A DNA stretch of 64,000 nt from Novosphingobium panipatense (GCF_002149965.1 NZ_MSQB01000018.1:73677-137676), one strand, 5' to 3'; positions 40,468 through 49,966 are shown, counted from the first letter of the stretch. The notes: generated by a model not told the origin, from the sequence alone. A program made the numbers and translations.

Positions 40468-40523
40468 GCGGAAAATCGCGGCGCCCTCTTGCGCGGTTTC
40501 GCGCAAACTACCAAATAGGCGCC

Positions 40524-40772
40524 ATGCAAAGCGAAAACCCCTTCGTCGCCGATTTCGTCAAGATGATGAACAGTGCTGCCGGCACGCTCGCCGGCATGGG
40601 CCGCGAGGCGCGCGACAATGCGCGTGAGCGTTTCAAGGAACTGATGGGCGACATGGACTATGTCACCCGCGAGGAATTCGAAGCGGTGAAGGAACTCGCC
40701 GCCACCGCACGCGGCGAAGTGGAAACGCTCAAGGCGCGTATCGAGGCCCTGGAAGCGAAATCCGGCCAGTAA
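40524..40772 (+). CDS. ubiK: UbiK-family accessory factor
   Basis: 82 residues: an amphipathic N-terminal helix (NPFVADFVKMMNSAAGTLAG) followed by a charged coiled coil (EEFEAVKELAATARGEVETLKARIEALEAK). The trimeric BMFP/UbiK proteins bind membranes and support ubiquinone biosynthesis. The layout and size match the family well. The start at 40524 excludes the much longer upstream frame, which overlaps tlyA and tspO. Confidence 0.88.
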   Translation: MQSENPFVADFVKMMNSAAGTLAGMGREARDNARERFKELMGDMDYVTREEFEAVKELAATARGEVETLKARIEALEAKSGQ

Positions 40773-40798
40773 GGGCCGATTTTCTGGTGAAGCAAACT

Positions 40799-40826
40799 AA
40801 AACGCGGGGGATTTCTCCCGCGTTTT
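40799..40826 (+). terminator. Terminator after ubiK
   Basis: AAAACGCGGG / CCCGCGTTTT with an eight-base loop, followed by GCGTTTTCCC. It lies 26 bases after the ubiK stop and 30 bases before recO. Confidence 0.7.
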
Positions 40827-40857
40827 GCGTTTTCCCTGAGCATCGTTAAATCCGCCC

Positions 40858-41463
40858 ATGCAGCTTCGCGCCTCCGCCATCGTCTGTGCCGCCCGCCCCC
40901 ACGGTGAAACGGGGGTCATCGCGCGGGTGCTTACGGCCGAGGCGGGCGTGGTCGCTGCCTATGTCGCGGGCGGTCGGGGGCGGGAACTGCGGCCGGTGCT
41001 GATCCCCGGCAATCTCGTCGAAGCGGATATTCGTTCGAAAAGCGACAGTCAGCTTCCGTTCGCGCGGATCGAACTGGTCACCAGTCGCGGCCCCTGGCTC
41101 GGTGAGCCGCTCCCCGCCGCGGCGATCGCCTGGGTCACGGCGCTCACCGCGATGGCCTTGCCCGAGCGGCAGCCGTTTCCTGCGCTTTACGACGCGCTCG
41201 GCGCCCTGCTGGATGCCATATGCTTTGCTCCCTCCGCGCGGGGCTGGGCCTTGCCGCTGCTTTCCTACGAGGTGCTGCTGCTGCGGGAACTGGGCTACGG
41301 CGTGCCGGTCGGCCGCCCGGAGGACGACGATTGGGGTGCCATCCTGACCACTTTCGACCGGCTCGGACAGGAACTCGCGCGCTATCCGCTTGCCGATCGG
41401 CGCGGAGACGTTATGGGGTCGCGCGTCCTGCTGCGCGAGCGGCTGGCACGGATTCATGGCTGA
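40858..41463 (+). CDS. recO: DNA repair protein RecO
   Basis: 201 residues. An OB-fold N-terminus (MQLRASAIVCAARPHGETGVIARVLTAEAGVVAAYVAGGRG is its region) is followed by a helical domain; the usual C-terminal zinc-finger cysteines are absent, as in other alphaproteobacteria. RecO helps load RecA onto SSB-coated single-stranded DNA. The gene is short relative to the 240-residue enterobacterial form. It lies 19 bases before leuB. Confidence 0.9.
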   Translation: MQLRASAIVCAARPHGETGVIARVLTAEAGVVAAYVAGGRGRELRPVLIPGNLVEADIRSKSDSQLPFARIELVTSRGPWLGEPLPAAAIAWVTALTAMALPERQPFPALYDALGALLDAICFAPSARGWALPLLSYEVLLLRELGYGVPVGRPEDDDWGAILTTFDRLGQELARYPLADRRGDVMGSRVLLRERLARIHG

Positions 41464-41482
41464 GAAGCAAGCGGAGAACGAC

Positions 41483-42526
41483 ATGCGTATCGCGGTTTTT
41501 GCAGGAGACGGGATCGGTCCCGAGGTCACCGAGCAGGCGGTGCGCGTCCTCGAAAAGCTTGAACTTCCCGGCCTGGAACTGGTCGAGGGCGACGTCGGCG
41601 GTGCCGCCTATTACACGCACGGCCATCCGCTTCCCGCGGAAACGCTGGACATCGCCCGCTCCGCGCAGGCAATCCTGTTCGGTGCCGTGGGCGACTTCTC
41701 GTGCGACCACCTGGAGCGCCATCTGCGCCCGGAACAGGCGATTCTCGGCCTCCGCAAGGAACTCGGCCTTTTCGCGAACCTGCGCCCGGCGCAAGTCTTC
41801 GCAGGCCTTGAGGACCTGACCACGCTGCGCCCGGAAGTGGCCAGCAAGATCGACTTGCTGATCGTGCGCGAGCTCAACGGCGACGTCTACTTCGGCGAGA
41901 AGGGCATGCGCACGCTGGAAGACGGACGCCGTCAGGGCTGGGACATGATGTCCTATGCCGAAGACGAAGTACGCCGCATCGCCCATGTCGGCTTCAAGGC
42001 CGCGATGGGGCGTTCGAAAAAGCTCTGCTCGGTCGACAAGGCCAATGTGCTGGAGACCTCGCAGCTCTGGCGCGACGTGATGATCGAGGTTTCCAAGGAA
42101 TACCCCGAAGTCGAACTCAGCCACATGTACGTCGACAATGCGGCGATGCAGCTGGTTAAGAACCCCGGGCAGTTCGACGTGATCGTCACCGGCAACCTGT
42201 TCGGCGACATCCTTTCCGACCAGGCTTCGATGTGCGTGGGCTCGATCGGCCTGCTCGCTTCGGCCAGCCTTGCCGAAGGCACGCTTGGCCTCTATGAGCC
42301 GATCCACGGTTCGGCGCCGGATATCGCGGGCAAGGGTCTTGCCAATCCGATGGCGACGATCCTCTCGGCGGCGATGCTGCTGCGCCATTCGTTCGGCCTG
42401 GAACCGGAAGCGGCACGGATCGAGGCAGCGGTCGCCAAGGCGCTGGCCGACGGCATCAAGGGCGGCGATCTCGGCGGCACGGCAGGCACGCGTGAAATCG
42501 GTGACGCCGTCGTCGAACGTTTGTAA
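41483..42526 (+). CDS. leuB: 3-isopropylmalate dehydrogenase
   Basis: 347 residues starting MRIAVFAGDGIGPEVTEQAV. It contains substrate and cofactor blocks LIVRELNGDVYFGEKG, SHMYVDNAAMQLVKNPGQFDVIVTGNLFGDILSDQASM (region) and LYEPIHGSAPDIAGKG. It oxidatively decarboxylates 3-isopropylmalate with NAD in leucine synthesis. I chose the ATG at 41483 because of the GGAG nearby; an in-frame ATG at 41456 overlaps the recO end. A compact terminator follows. Confidence 0.94.
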   Translation: MRIAVFAGDGIGPEVTEQAVRVLEKLELPGLELVEGDVGGAAYYTHGHPLPAETLDIARSAQAILFGAVGDFSCDHLERHLRPEQAILGLRKELGLFANLRPAQVFAGLEDLTTLRPEVASKIDLLIVRELNGDVYFGEKGMRTLEDGRRQGWDMMSYAEDEVRRIAHVGFKAAMGRSKKLCSVDKANVLETSQLWRDVMIEVSKEYPEVELSHMYVDNAAMQLVKNPGQFDVIVTGNLFGDILSDQASMCVGSIGLLASASLAEGTLGLYEPIHGSAPDIAGKGLANPMATILSAAMLLRHSFGLEPEAARIEAAVAKALADGIKGGDLGGTAGTREIGDAVVERL

Positions 42527-42540
42527 GATCTCGTCGCCGG

Positions 42541-42559
42541 AAAGGCCCTCGGGCCTTTT
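42541..42559 (+). terminator. Terminator of leuB
   Basis: AAAGGCCC-TC-GGGCCTTTT, a tight hairpin followed by T residues, 15 bases after the leuB stop. Confidence 0.8.
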
Positions 42560-42603
42560 CGAGCGATAATGTTTATTCAGATTTACTACCTATCACGGGG
42601 CGC

Positions 42604-43794
42604 ATGAGCATTACTGGTTCGGATCTTGCAGGAATGGACGGGGCTGGAGCGGTGGAAGTTACCGCCAGGCCGCTGGAGCTGGCGGTCGTCCTGCCCACCT
42701 ATAACGAACGCAAGAACATCGCGACGATGATCGAACGCCTCGATGTCGCGCTCAAGGGTGTGGCCTGGGAAGCCGTCTTTGTGGACGACAACAGCCCCGA
42801 CGGCACGTCCGACGAGGCGCGCCGCCTGTCGCTGGTCGATCCGCGCGTGCGCTGCATCCAGCGTATCGGGCGGCGCGGCCTTGCCAGTGCGGCGATCGAG
42901 GGCATGTGCTCCACCGCCGCGCCGGTCGTGGCGGTGATGGATGCCGACCACCAGCACGATCCCGCGCTGCTGCCGGGCATGCTCAAGGCGATCACTTCGG
43001 GTGAGTACGACCTTGCCTATGCCTCGCGCTTTGCCGAGGGCGCCAGCACCGAGGCCTGGGGCCGACCCGACCGCGTCAAGGCTTCGGGCCTCGCCAACCG
43101 CATCGCCAACAAGGTGACCGGCGTCGAGTTGACCGACCCGATGAGCGGTTTCTTCATGCTGCGCACCGAAACCCTGCGTGCCGATGCGCACCGCCTTTCC
43201 GGCGTGGGCTTCAAGATCCTGCTCGATATTCTCGCAACCGTCGACCGTCCGCTTCGCGTGAAGGAGTTCCCGCTCCATTTCGCGGCACGTGCGGAAGGCG
43301 AAAGCAAACTGGACCAGACCGTCGTGTTCGAATTCCTCGTGGGCCTTTACGACAAGTGGCTTGGCCGGATCATTCCGACCCGTTTCGCACTGTTCGGCAC
43401 CGTCGGTGCGCTGGGCGTGCTCGTGCAGCTGAGCGTGCTGTGGGTGATGCTTCACCTGGTGTTCGCCGAGCGCTTCGTCTACGGAAACTGGTCCGAGAGC
43501 GCGACGTTCAACATCTCGAACACGATCGCCGCTGTCGTGGCGATGACGTTCAACTTCGTTCTCAACAACGAACTGACCTATTCGGACAAGCGCCTGCGCG
43601 GCTTCGTTCCGCTGATGCGTGGTTGGGCACAGTTCGCGCTGACCTGCTCGCTGGGCCTGCTCACCAACATCGGCTCGGCTGCGGTGCTCAAGACGATCGG
43701 CATCCACGATGTCCTCGCGGTCATCACCGGCGTGCTGCTGGCCTCGGTGTTCAACTTCGCGCTTTCTTCGAAGTTCGTCTGGGGCAAGTACTGA
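42604..43794 (+). CDS. GT2 glycosyltransferase fused to GtrA-like membrane domain
   Basis: 396 residues. Residues 1-250 form a family 2 glycosyltransferase of the DPM1 type, with VVLPTYNERKNIATMIERL, FVDDNSPDGTSDEARRL and VMDADHQHDP. The C-terminal part has four hydrophobic segments of the GtrA type (RFALFGTVGALGVLVQLSVL onward). Such enzymes transfer a sugar from a nucleotide donor to polyprenyl phosphate and may pass it across the inner membrane. The PMT-family gene two genes away could use its product for protein or lipid glycosylation. Confidence 0.9.
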   Translation: MSITGSDLAGMDGAGAVEVTARPLELAVVLPTYNERKNIATMIERLDVALKGVAWEAVFVDDNSPDGTSDEARRLSLVDPRVRCIQRIGRRGLASAAIEGMCSTAAPVVAVMDADHQHDPALLPGMLKAITSGEYDLAYASRFAEGASTEAWGRPDRVKASGLANRIANKVTGVELTDPMSGFFMLRTETLRADAHRLSGVGFKILLDILATVDRPLRVKEFPLHFAARAEGESKLDQTVVFEFLVGLYDKWLGRIIPTRFALFGTVGALGVLVQLSVLWVMLHLVFAERFVYGNWSESATFNISNTIAAVVAMTFNFVLNNELTYSDKRLRGFVPLMRGWAQFALTCSLGLLTNIGSAAVLKTIGIHDVLAVITGVLLASVFNFALSSKFVWGKY

Positions 43795-43798
43795 ACCC

Positions 43799-44428
43799 AT
43801 GACGATGCGGCATGGCCTGCCGCGCGGACAGATCCTTTTGCTCGTATTGACGGGCATGGCGGCGTTGTTCAGCTTGCTGGACACGCCGTTTCCGCGTCTG
43901 GCGCCGATGCAGAACCTGCCGACGCTGGCGGTCCTGGCCGGTATCGGCGCCTCGCTGCGCCGCTGGCCGATGCCGACGAGCGCGGTGTCCTGCGTCTGCC
44001 TGTTCCTGGCGCTCCATACGATCGGTGGGCGCTACATCTACTCTTACGTTCCTTACGAGGACTGGGTACGGGCGCTGGGGCTGCCTTCCCCCGCGGCCCT
44101 GCTGGGTCTGGAGAGAAACTCGTGGGACCGCCTGGTCCATTTCGCGTTCGGCGCGCTCTGGGTTCATCCGATCTCGTGCTGGCTGGTCCGGTACAAGGCG
44201 CTGTCGCCGACTTTTGCGGCATGTATCGCGGTCGGCTTTGTGCTCGCCGCAAGCGCGCTCTATGAGATCTTCGAATGGCTGCTCACGGTGTTCATGGCCG
44301 GGCCTGATGCGCTTGCCTACAACGGCCAGCAGGGCGATCCCTGGGATCCGCAGAAGGACATGGCGATTGCCGGACTGGGCGGGCTGGTAGCCGCGCTGGT
44401 CCTGCGCGTGAGAACGCGCTTTAGCTGA
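43799..44428 (+). CDS. DUF2238-type inner-membrane protein
   Basis: 209 residues with six hydrophobic segments and conserved blocks GGRYIYSYVPYEDW, RNSWDRLVHFAFG and EIFEWLLTVFMAG, then QGDPWDPQKDMAIAGLGGLVAALV. This is the pattern of the YjdF/DUF2238 family of integral membrane proteins of unknown function. The start lies two bases after the stop of the glycosyltransferase gene, so the two are co-transcribed. The polar residues (H, D, W) within membrane helices suggest a catalytic or transport role that is not known. Confidence 0.85.
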   Translation: MTMRHGLPRGQILLLVLTGMAALFSLLDTPFPRLAPMQNLPTLAVLAGIGASLRRWPMPTSAVSCVCLFLALHTIGGRYIYSYVPYEDWVRALGLPSPAALLGLERNSWDRLVHFAFGALWVHPISCWLVRYKALSPTFAACIAVGFVLAASALYEIFEWLLTVFMAGPDALAYNGQQGDPWDPQKDMAIAGLGGLVAALVLRVRTRFS

Positions 44429-44528
44429 AACGACCTTCGACGGCGCGGATGCGTCGTTCGGCGGTTTCCCTTTGCACGGGGAGGCGCGATCCTGTCTTCG
44501 CCTGCTACCGACAGGGCAGGGCGACATC

Positions 44529-44903
44529 ATGATACTACGCGTTTCCATAAACGCCCGCGACCCGCGCCATGTGGCGGAGGTACTGGCGCAGATCCTCGAC
44601 TGCCGGATCGTCGCGGCGCTAGGGGGCTGGACCCTGCGCGGCGCTGACGGACCCGATCTCGAGATCACCTCGCGGCACGAGACGTCGCCGCTTGCTGACG
44701 AAAGCCGCGTCGCCCTCTCGACGTCACGGACGATCGCGGAAGTCTTCGCCGTTGCCGGAAGGGAGGGTTGGCCCGCGCGCTACCGCAGGTCCCAGGGCAG
44801 CGCGGGAACGATCGAACTGCTGATCGAGGGCGACCGCATCGTCGAAGTGCTGACGGCGGAGATGCAGGCGGACTATCGGGAAAAGATGCAGGCTACTGAC
44901 TGA
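44529..44903 (+). CDS. Hypothetical protein, 124 aa
   Basis: Starts MILRVSINARDPRHVAEVLAQIL after a purine-rich site (AGGGCAGGG). The pattern of N-terminal beta strand, helix and glycine turn (LDCRIVAALGGWTLRGAD) recalls a single half of a glyoxalase/VOC-like fold, but no metal ligands are evident. Soluble, 124 residues. No confident family. It lies between the DUF2238-type gene and the convergent PMT-family gene. Confidence 0.6.
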   Translation: MILRVSINARDPRHVAEVLAQILDCRIVAALGGWTLRGADGPDLEITSRHETSPLADESRVALSTSRTIAEVFAVAGREGWPARYRRSQGSAGTIELLIEGDRIVEVLTAEMQADYREKMQATD

Positions 44904-44915
44904 GAGGGGCCGGTT

Positions 44916-46199
44916 TCAGCGCCAGTTCGGGAACCACATCCAGAAATTGTAGAATTCCTTGGTCGGCAGCGGCGCGCCCGAGATGATCGGGTAGAACACC
45001 ACGAAAATGCCCACCGAAGCGACCATGGTGACCGTCGCCAGATGGCGCCAGCGATCGCGCCGGTTCCACAGCGTGTCGAGTGCGAAGCCGAGGATCGCCA
45101 TCAGGAAAGCGCCGGGCAGCAGGTAGTGGTAGTAGAACTGGATCGGCTTGCCGTTGACGATCCAGATGCCCAGCGTTCCGGCATAGAGCAGCACCACGGT
45201 CAGCACATCGCGCCGGGCGCGGCAGATCGATGCCCAGACGCCCCAGACCAGCGCGAAAAGACCGGCGATCATGGAGAAGGGATTGCCCAGCATCACGATG
45301 CCGTGCTGGTGCCCGTCGATATTCTCGAACTGGTACCAGATCGGGCGCCAGTCGACCATCCACTGGTACCAGTAGCTGCGATAGGGATGCGGCTTTTTCA
45401 CGCTGTCCTGCAGCGCGATCATGTGCCGGTGCTGCTCGATGAAGTCCCAGGGCGCGATCGGCCGAACCGTGTAGAACATGGCGGGGGCATATGTCGCCCA
45501 ATAGACCATGAGCGGCAGCAGCCCGAGCCAGAAGGCAGCTTCCACCAGCGAGATGCCGGGGATCGGTCCGGCGCCCTTGTGGCCCAGGAACTTCCAGCCC
45601 GTTTCCCGGATGCGCAGCGCGAGGAACCAGAGGCCCGGGACCGCCAGCGCCGGAGCGCTGCTCCATTTCGCGCCGAGCGAAAGGCCGAGTGCAATGCCTG
45701 CCGCCGCAAGGTACGCGCGCGCGCCGCTGCTGGTCTTCGTGCGCAAGGCGGCCGTGAACTGCCAGAGCCCGATCATGCAGAGCGACGCCTCGATCATGTC
45801 TAGCATCGAGATGCGGCTCTGGACGAACCACATGAAATTGGTGGCGAGCAGCACCGTGGCCGTGATCGTGGCGCGGCGGCGGCCGGAGAGGTGCCAGACG
45901 AACCGTGCAAAGGCGAGCAGGCCCATGGCGCCGAACAGCAGGGGGCCGATGCGCCAGGCGACGGGCCGGTCACCGATGAGCCAGATGAAGCCGGCGATCA
46001 CTTCCTTGCCGAACATCGGATGTTCGCGATTGGCCGGGATCAGTTCCAGCAGCTTGAGCGCGGCGGGAACGTAATGAACTTCATCGAAATAATAGCGGCT
46101 CGGTTCCGCCAGACGGAACAGGGCGAGGGCCAGGAAAAGGCCCGTCACGATCAGGCTCCAGCCGATCGGATCTCGGTCATTGCGCGAAGCGTTCGGCAT
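44916..46199 (-). CDS. Dolichyl-phosphate-mannose-protein mannosyltransferase-like (GT39)
   Basis: 427 residues with about ten membrane segments. The first periplasmic loop carries the acidic signature of the PMT family, YYFDEVHYVPAALKLLEL, followed by NREHPMFGKEVIAG. A later loop has VRPIAPWDFIEQHRHMIALQDSVKKPHPYRS (region), as in bacterial PMTs. It would transfer mannose or another sugar from polyprenyl phosphate to exported proteins. The upstream GT2-GtrA protein may supply the lipid-linked sugar. A GTG at 46259 is an alternative start. Confidence 0.88.
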   Translation of the reverse strand: MPNASRNDRDPIGWSLIVTGLFLALALFRLAEPSRYYFDEVHYVPAALKLLELIPANREHPMFGKEVIAGFIWLIGDRPVAWRIGPLLFGAMGLLAFARFVWHLSGRRRATITATVLLATNFMWFVQSRISMLDMIEASLCMIGLWQFTAALRTKTSSGARAYLAAAGIALGLSLGAKWSSAPALAVPGLWFLALRIRETGWKFLGHKGAGPIPGISLVEAAFWLGLLPLMVYWATYAPAMFYTVRPIAPWDFIEQHRHMIALQDSVKKPHPYRSYWYQWMVDWRPIWYQFENIDGHQHGIVMLGNPFSMIAGLFALVWGVWASICRARRDVLTVVLLYAGTLGIWIVNGKPIQFYYHYLLPGAFLMAILGFALDTLWNRRDRWRHLATVTMVASVGIFVVFYPIISGAPLPTKEFYNFWMWFPNWR

Positions 46200-46342
46200 C
46201 GGAGGGGCGGAATAAGGGCGAAGTGAGAGGACTGCAAGACTGGCTGAAACGTGCTCCACCGATGCCGCAGGCGACGGAAGGTTGCATAGGCAGAGGATTG
46301 CTGCCTTGCACTGGCGCTTTCGCGATCCTAGAGGCTTGGCCC

Positions 46343-47551
46343 ATGAAACGCACCACCGGACAGGACCGCTCGAAGACTCGCAACTGGCGCCCGGCCACCC
46401 GCGCGATTCGCGGGGGGACCTGGCGCTCGGAAATGGGGGAGACCAGCGAAGCGCTGTTCCTGACTTCCGGCTACAGCTATGACGATGCCGCCACGGTCGC
46501 CGCCCGCTTCATGGGCGAGGACGACGGGATGACCTATTCGCGTCTCCAGAACCCGACCGTGCAGATGCTGGAAGAGCGCATTGCCCTGCTCGAAGGCGCG
46601 GAAGCGTGCCGCACGCAGGCTTCGGGCATGGCGGCGATGACCGCGGCGCTGCTCTGCCAGCTTTCGGCGGGCGATCACATGGTTTCGGCCCGCGCCGCCT
46701 TCGGTTCGTGCCGCTGGCTGGGCGACAGCCTGCTGCCGCGCTTCGGGATCGAAGTGACGGTGATCGATACCACCGACCTCGCAGCCTGGGAAGCGGCGAT
46801 CCGCCCCAATACCAAGGTCTTCTTCTTCGAATCGCCCGCCAATCCGACCATGGATGTCGCGGACATCGCGGGTATCTGCAACATCGCCAAGGCGCACGGC
46901 ATCACCACCGTGGTCGACAATGCCTTCTGCTCGCCCGCGCTGCAGCGTCCGATGGAATTCGGCGTGGACGTGGTCGCCTATTCCGCGACCAAGCTGATGG
47001 ACGGGCAGGGCCGTGTCTTGGCAGGCGCGGTATGCGGCAGCGAGGAATTCATCAACGACACGCTTCTTCCGTTCCAGCGCAACACCGGGCCGAACCTTTC
47101 GCCCTTCAATGCCTGGGTCGTGCTGAAGGGGCTGGAAACGCTGGACCTTCGCGCCAAAAAGCAGAGCGAGAACGCGCTCCGGCTGGGTGAATTCGTGGCC
47201 GGGCGCGTGCCGAAGATCCTGCACCCCTGGCTGGACAGCCATCCGCAGCAGGCGCTGGCGCAGAAGCAGATGGATGCCTGCGGGCCGATCTTCAGCTTCG
47301 TGCTCGACGGTGGCCGCCAGCAGGCGCACGCTCTGCTGGACGCGCTGGAACTGATCGACATTTCCAACAACATAGGCGATTCGCGCTCGCTGATGTGCCA
47401 TCCGGCATCGACCACACACCATAACATGGGGCCGGAAGGGCGCGAGGCCATGGGCATTTCCGAGGGAATGCTGCGCATCAACGTGGGCCTTGAAGATGCC
47501 GACGATCTTATCGAGGACCTCGACCAGGCGCTGACCAAGGCCGGTCTCTGA
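46343..47551 (+). CDS. metZ: O-succinylhomoserine sulfhydrylase
   Basis: 402 residues of the Cys/Met-metabolism PLP family. The PLP lysine is K217 in AYSATKLMDGQGRVLAGAV, with TYSRLQNPTVQMLEERIALLEG, ESPANPTMDVADI and PFNAWVVLKGLETLDLR. The GQGRVLAG variant after the lysine separates MetZ from MetB and MetC. It makes homocysteine directly from O-succinylhomoserine and sulfide in methionine synthesis. It is divergent from the PMT-family gene. I saw no clear SAM riboswitch in the 143-base upstream region. Confidence 0.92.
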   Translation: MKRTTGQDRSKTRNWRPATRAIRGGTWRSEMGETSEALFLTSGYSYDDAATVAARFMGEDDGMTYSRLQNPTVQMLEERIALLEGAEACRTQASGMAAMTAALLCQLSAGDHMVSARAAFGSCRWLGDSLLPRFGIEVTVIDTTDLAAWEAAIRPNTKVFFFESPANPTMDVADIAGICNIAKAHGITTVVDNAFCSPALQRPMEFGVDVVAYSATKLMDGQGRVLAGAVCGSEEFINDTLLPFQRNTGPNLSPFNAWVVLKGLETLDLRAKKQSENALRLGEFVAGRVPKILHPWLDSHPQQALAQKQMDACGPIFSFVLDGGRQQAHALLDALELIDISNNIGDSRSLMCHPASTTHHNMGPEGREAMGISEGMLRINVGLEDADDLIEDLDQALTKAGL

Positions 47552-47719
47552 CACCCGGTCCTTGCGGCGAAGTCAGCCGGGGCACGGCCTGATCCCTGCA
47601 GTCGGGATCGCCCGTGGCCCCGAGGCCACGCCTTGGCTGGAATCGGAAAAAGTGTCGCAGAGCGGGTTTCCGCTGCGCAGTTGTCGCGCGGGCAATTCCT
47701 CGTTAGGCTGGCGGGCGTT

Positions 47720-48118
47720 ATGAAGGAATTCTTCCAACATACCGCGATGACGGACGGCGTGACCGTAAGGGTCGCCGTCAATTTCCTGCCCGAGCAATCG
47801 CGCATCGAGGCGGGCAAGTGGTTCTGGGTCTACCATATCCGCATCGAGAACGATTCCGACGAGACGCTTCAGCTCATGACGCGTCACTGGCGGATTACTG
47901 ACGGCAACGGCGATGTCAGCAGGGTCGACGGGGAAGGTGTCGTGGGCGAGCAGCCCGTGATCGCACCTGGCCGCAGCCATGACTACGTGTCCGGCTGTCC
48001 CTTGCCGACCCCGCAGGGATCGATGGAAGGCCGCTATACCTTCCTGCGCGACGACGGCACCGAGGTGGAGGCCGCAATCCCGTTTTTCCCTCTGGCGGCG
48101 CCTGCTACGGCGCGTTGA
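47720..48118 (+). CDS. apaG: ApaG protein
   Basis: 132 residues forming one immunoglobulin-like beta domain. Characteristic blocks are VTVRVAVNFLPEQS, FWVYHIRIENDSDETLQLMTRHWRITDGNG (region) and GRSHDYVSGCPLPTPQGSMEGRYTF (region). ApaG proteins are widely conserved and linked to the apaH locus, cobalt resistance and pyrophosphate binding; the molecular role is not settled. I start at 47720 (MKEFFQHTAM); the longer frame upstream is not conserved in character. Confidence 0.92.
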   Translation: MKEFFQHTAMTDGVTVRVAVNFLPEQSRIEAGKWFWVYHIRIENDSDETLQLMTRHWRITDGNGDVSRVDGEGVVGEQPVIAPGRSHDYVSGCPLPTPQGSMEGRYTFLRDDGTEVEAAIPFFPLAAPATAR

Positions 48119-48222
48119 TGTCTTCCGGCTTTCCGGTTCGGGAGCGTGCAGCGCGCGCATTCGATATCGTCTCGGACCAGTTCTCCATTGCCCGCGCGCA
48201 AGCCAGCGCATAGGGAACGGCC

Positions 48223-49050
48223 ATGAAGCGCACGCACCTGCCCCTCAATGCCCTGCGCGTGTTCGATGCAGCGGCCCGTCACCTTTCCTTCACCCGCGCC
48301 GCCGACGAGCTGGCGGTGACCCCGGCCGCAGTCGGCCAGCAGATCCGCGCGCTGGAGGATCTGCTCGGCGTCGTGCTGTTCCGCCGCACGAGCAAGGGGC
48401 TGGAACTGACCGACGAAGCGGGCGCAGGCCTTGCCGCCCTGCGTACCGGCTTCCTGCATTTCGAGGATGCGGTGCAGGCCATGCAGGCGGGCCAGTCGAG
48501 CCATGTCTACACCATCGCCGCGCCGCGCGAGTTCTTCGCCGCCTGGCTGGCGCCCCGTCTGGCCGCGTTCCGGGCGGATAATCCGCAAGTGCGCTACGTC
48601 ATCGTCGATGGTGAGCTGACCGACTTCACCGAAGCCAACCTCGACCTTGCGGTACGCTGGACCGACGGTCCCGGCGAACTGGAAGGGTCTGCGCTGGGAT
48701 CGGCGGAATGGGTCGAAGTGGGAGAGGGCGACTGGATCGGATGGCCCGGCGATCCCATGCCCGGCGCCGAAGAGGGTGAGGACGGCGAGGAGGCCAAGCC
48801 GGCGATCGCCGTCAGCGATGCCGGGCAGGCCATAGCGGCCGCTCGCTCGGGCCTTGGCCGCGCTCGCGTGCCCAGCCTGCTGGCAGAAGGCCTGATCGGC
48901 GAGAACGAGCGGGACGTGATCCGCGCGACGACGCCGTCGCGCCGGGGCTACTGGCTGGTCGCACCTTTGCCGCAATGGCGGCAGAAGAAGGTGAAGGCGC
49001 TCGTCGGCGCCTTGACCGAGGCATTGTCGGCAGAACCCGGCCTCGGCTGA
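48223..49050 (+). CDS. LysR-family transcriptional regulator (GcvA-like)
   Basis: 275 residues. The N-terminal winged helix (LPLNALRVFDAAARHLSF, then TRAADELAVTPAAVGQQIRAL) is typical of the GcvA/AmpR branch. The effector domain is shorter than usual, and its middle contains an acidic stretch (GAEEGEDGEEAK) where a hinge strand is expected. Regulators of this kind often control a divergent gene, but no divergent partner is close; the target is unknown. Confidence 0.88.
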   Translation: MKRTHLPLNALRVFDAAARHLSFTRAADELAVTPAAVGQQIRALEDLLGVVLFRRTSKGLELTDEAGAGLAALRTGFLHFEDAVQAMQAGQSSHVYTIAAPREFFAAWLAPRLAAFRADNPQVRYVIVDGELTDFTEANLDLAVRWTDGPGELEGSALGSAEWVEVGEGDWIGWPGDPMPGAEEGEDGEEAKPAIAVSDAGQAIAAARSGLGRARVPSLLAEGLIGENERDVIRATTPSRRGYWLVAPLPQWRQKKVKALVGALTEALSAEPGLG

Positions 49051-49153
49051 ATCAGGATAACGACCCGGCGAAACGACGGTTTTTGCCGGATTTCGACAAG
49101 CGCGGTGCGGGCGGCGGCATTTAGCCTTCGCAGCACCTCAGCCGGAGCTTGTC

Positions 49154-49924
49154 ATGTCGTCGAACCAGAGCGTGACCGAAAACCCAGCCAAGTGCTGCAA
49201 GACCTCGCGCCGCGAGTTGCTGGAAACTTTGGCCGCGACAGGCGCGGTCGCCGCAATCGGCCTTGGCGCGACCGCCCCAGCCCTTGCTGCGGCTGCTGCG
49301 GCGCCCGAAGCGGGGCCGGACAGCACCCTGACCCCCGAGCAGGCCCTCAAGGAAGTCATGGACGGCAATGCGCGCTTCGTGGCGGGCGCGCCGACCGCGC
49401 ACTTGAAGGATCTCGCGATCATCAAGGCCCGTGCGGCCGAAGGCCAATGGCCTGTCGTCGGTGTGCTGTCCTGCGCAGATTCGCGCGTTCCCGTGGAAAT
49501 GGTGTTCGACGAGCCCATCGGCCGCCTCTTCGTCACCCGCGTCGCGGGCAATATCACGACGCCGGAAATCATCGCCAGCCTCGAATACGGCGTTGCGGTT
49601 CTGGGCATCAAGGCGGTGGTGGTGATGGGCCACTCCAGCTGCGGCGCCGTAAAGGCGGCGATCGAGAACCCGGAAGTGCCGGGCCAGATCAGCGCCTTGT
49701 TCCCGGCTCTGCTTCCTGCGGTCTACATGAGCGCGAGCAGCGATCCTATGGTCGTCACGCGCCAGAATGCGGTTATCCAGGCGGCGACGCTGATCAACTC
49801 TTCACCGGTCGTGGAAGCGAAAGTAAAGGCCGGAGAACTCAAGGTCGTTCCGGCCGTCTACGATGTCGCCACCGGCAGAGTGGAGATGCTGCCGATCCCG
49901 CCGGCCATGCGGGTAGGCAAGTAA
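49154..49924 (+). CDS. Beta-class carbonic anhydrase with Tat signal
   Basis: 256 residues. The N-terminus contains a twin-arginine motif (TSRRELLETLAATGAVAAIG), so the folded zinc enzyme is exported to the periplasm. Zinc ligands are C107, H160 and C163 (SCADSRVP and GHSSCGAV), with the catalytic D109-R111 pair. It interconverts CO2 and bicarbonate. A C-terminal tail (VYDVATGRVEMLP) completes the fold. Two adjacent cysteines precede the Tat motif, which is odd but does not make a lipobox. Confidence 0.92.
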   Translation: MSSNQSVTENPAKCCKTSRRELLETLAATGAVAAIGLGATAPALAAAAAAPEAGPDSTLTPEQALKEVMDGNARFVAGAPTAHLKDLAIIKARAAEGQWPVVGVLSCADSRVPVEMVFDEPIGRLFVTRVAGNITTPEIIASLEYGVAVLGIKAVVVMGHSSCGAVKAAIENPEVPGQISALFPALLPAVYMSASSDPMVVTRQNAVIQAATLINSSPVVEAKVKAGELKVVPAVYDVATGRVEMLPIPPAMRVGK

Positions 49925-49966
49925 GCGGGCCGGGAGCTTTTAGAAGCATCCCCGGCCGCGCGTGTT

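Noticed and set aside
46200..46342. SAM riboswitch upstream of metZ
   Set aside because: I looked for a SAM-II-type pattern in the 143-base gap and saw no convincing stem or conserved block.
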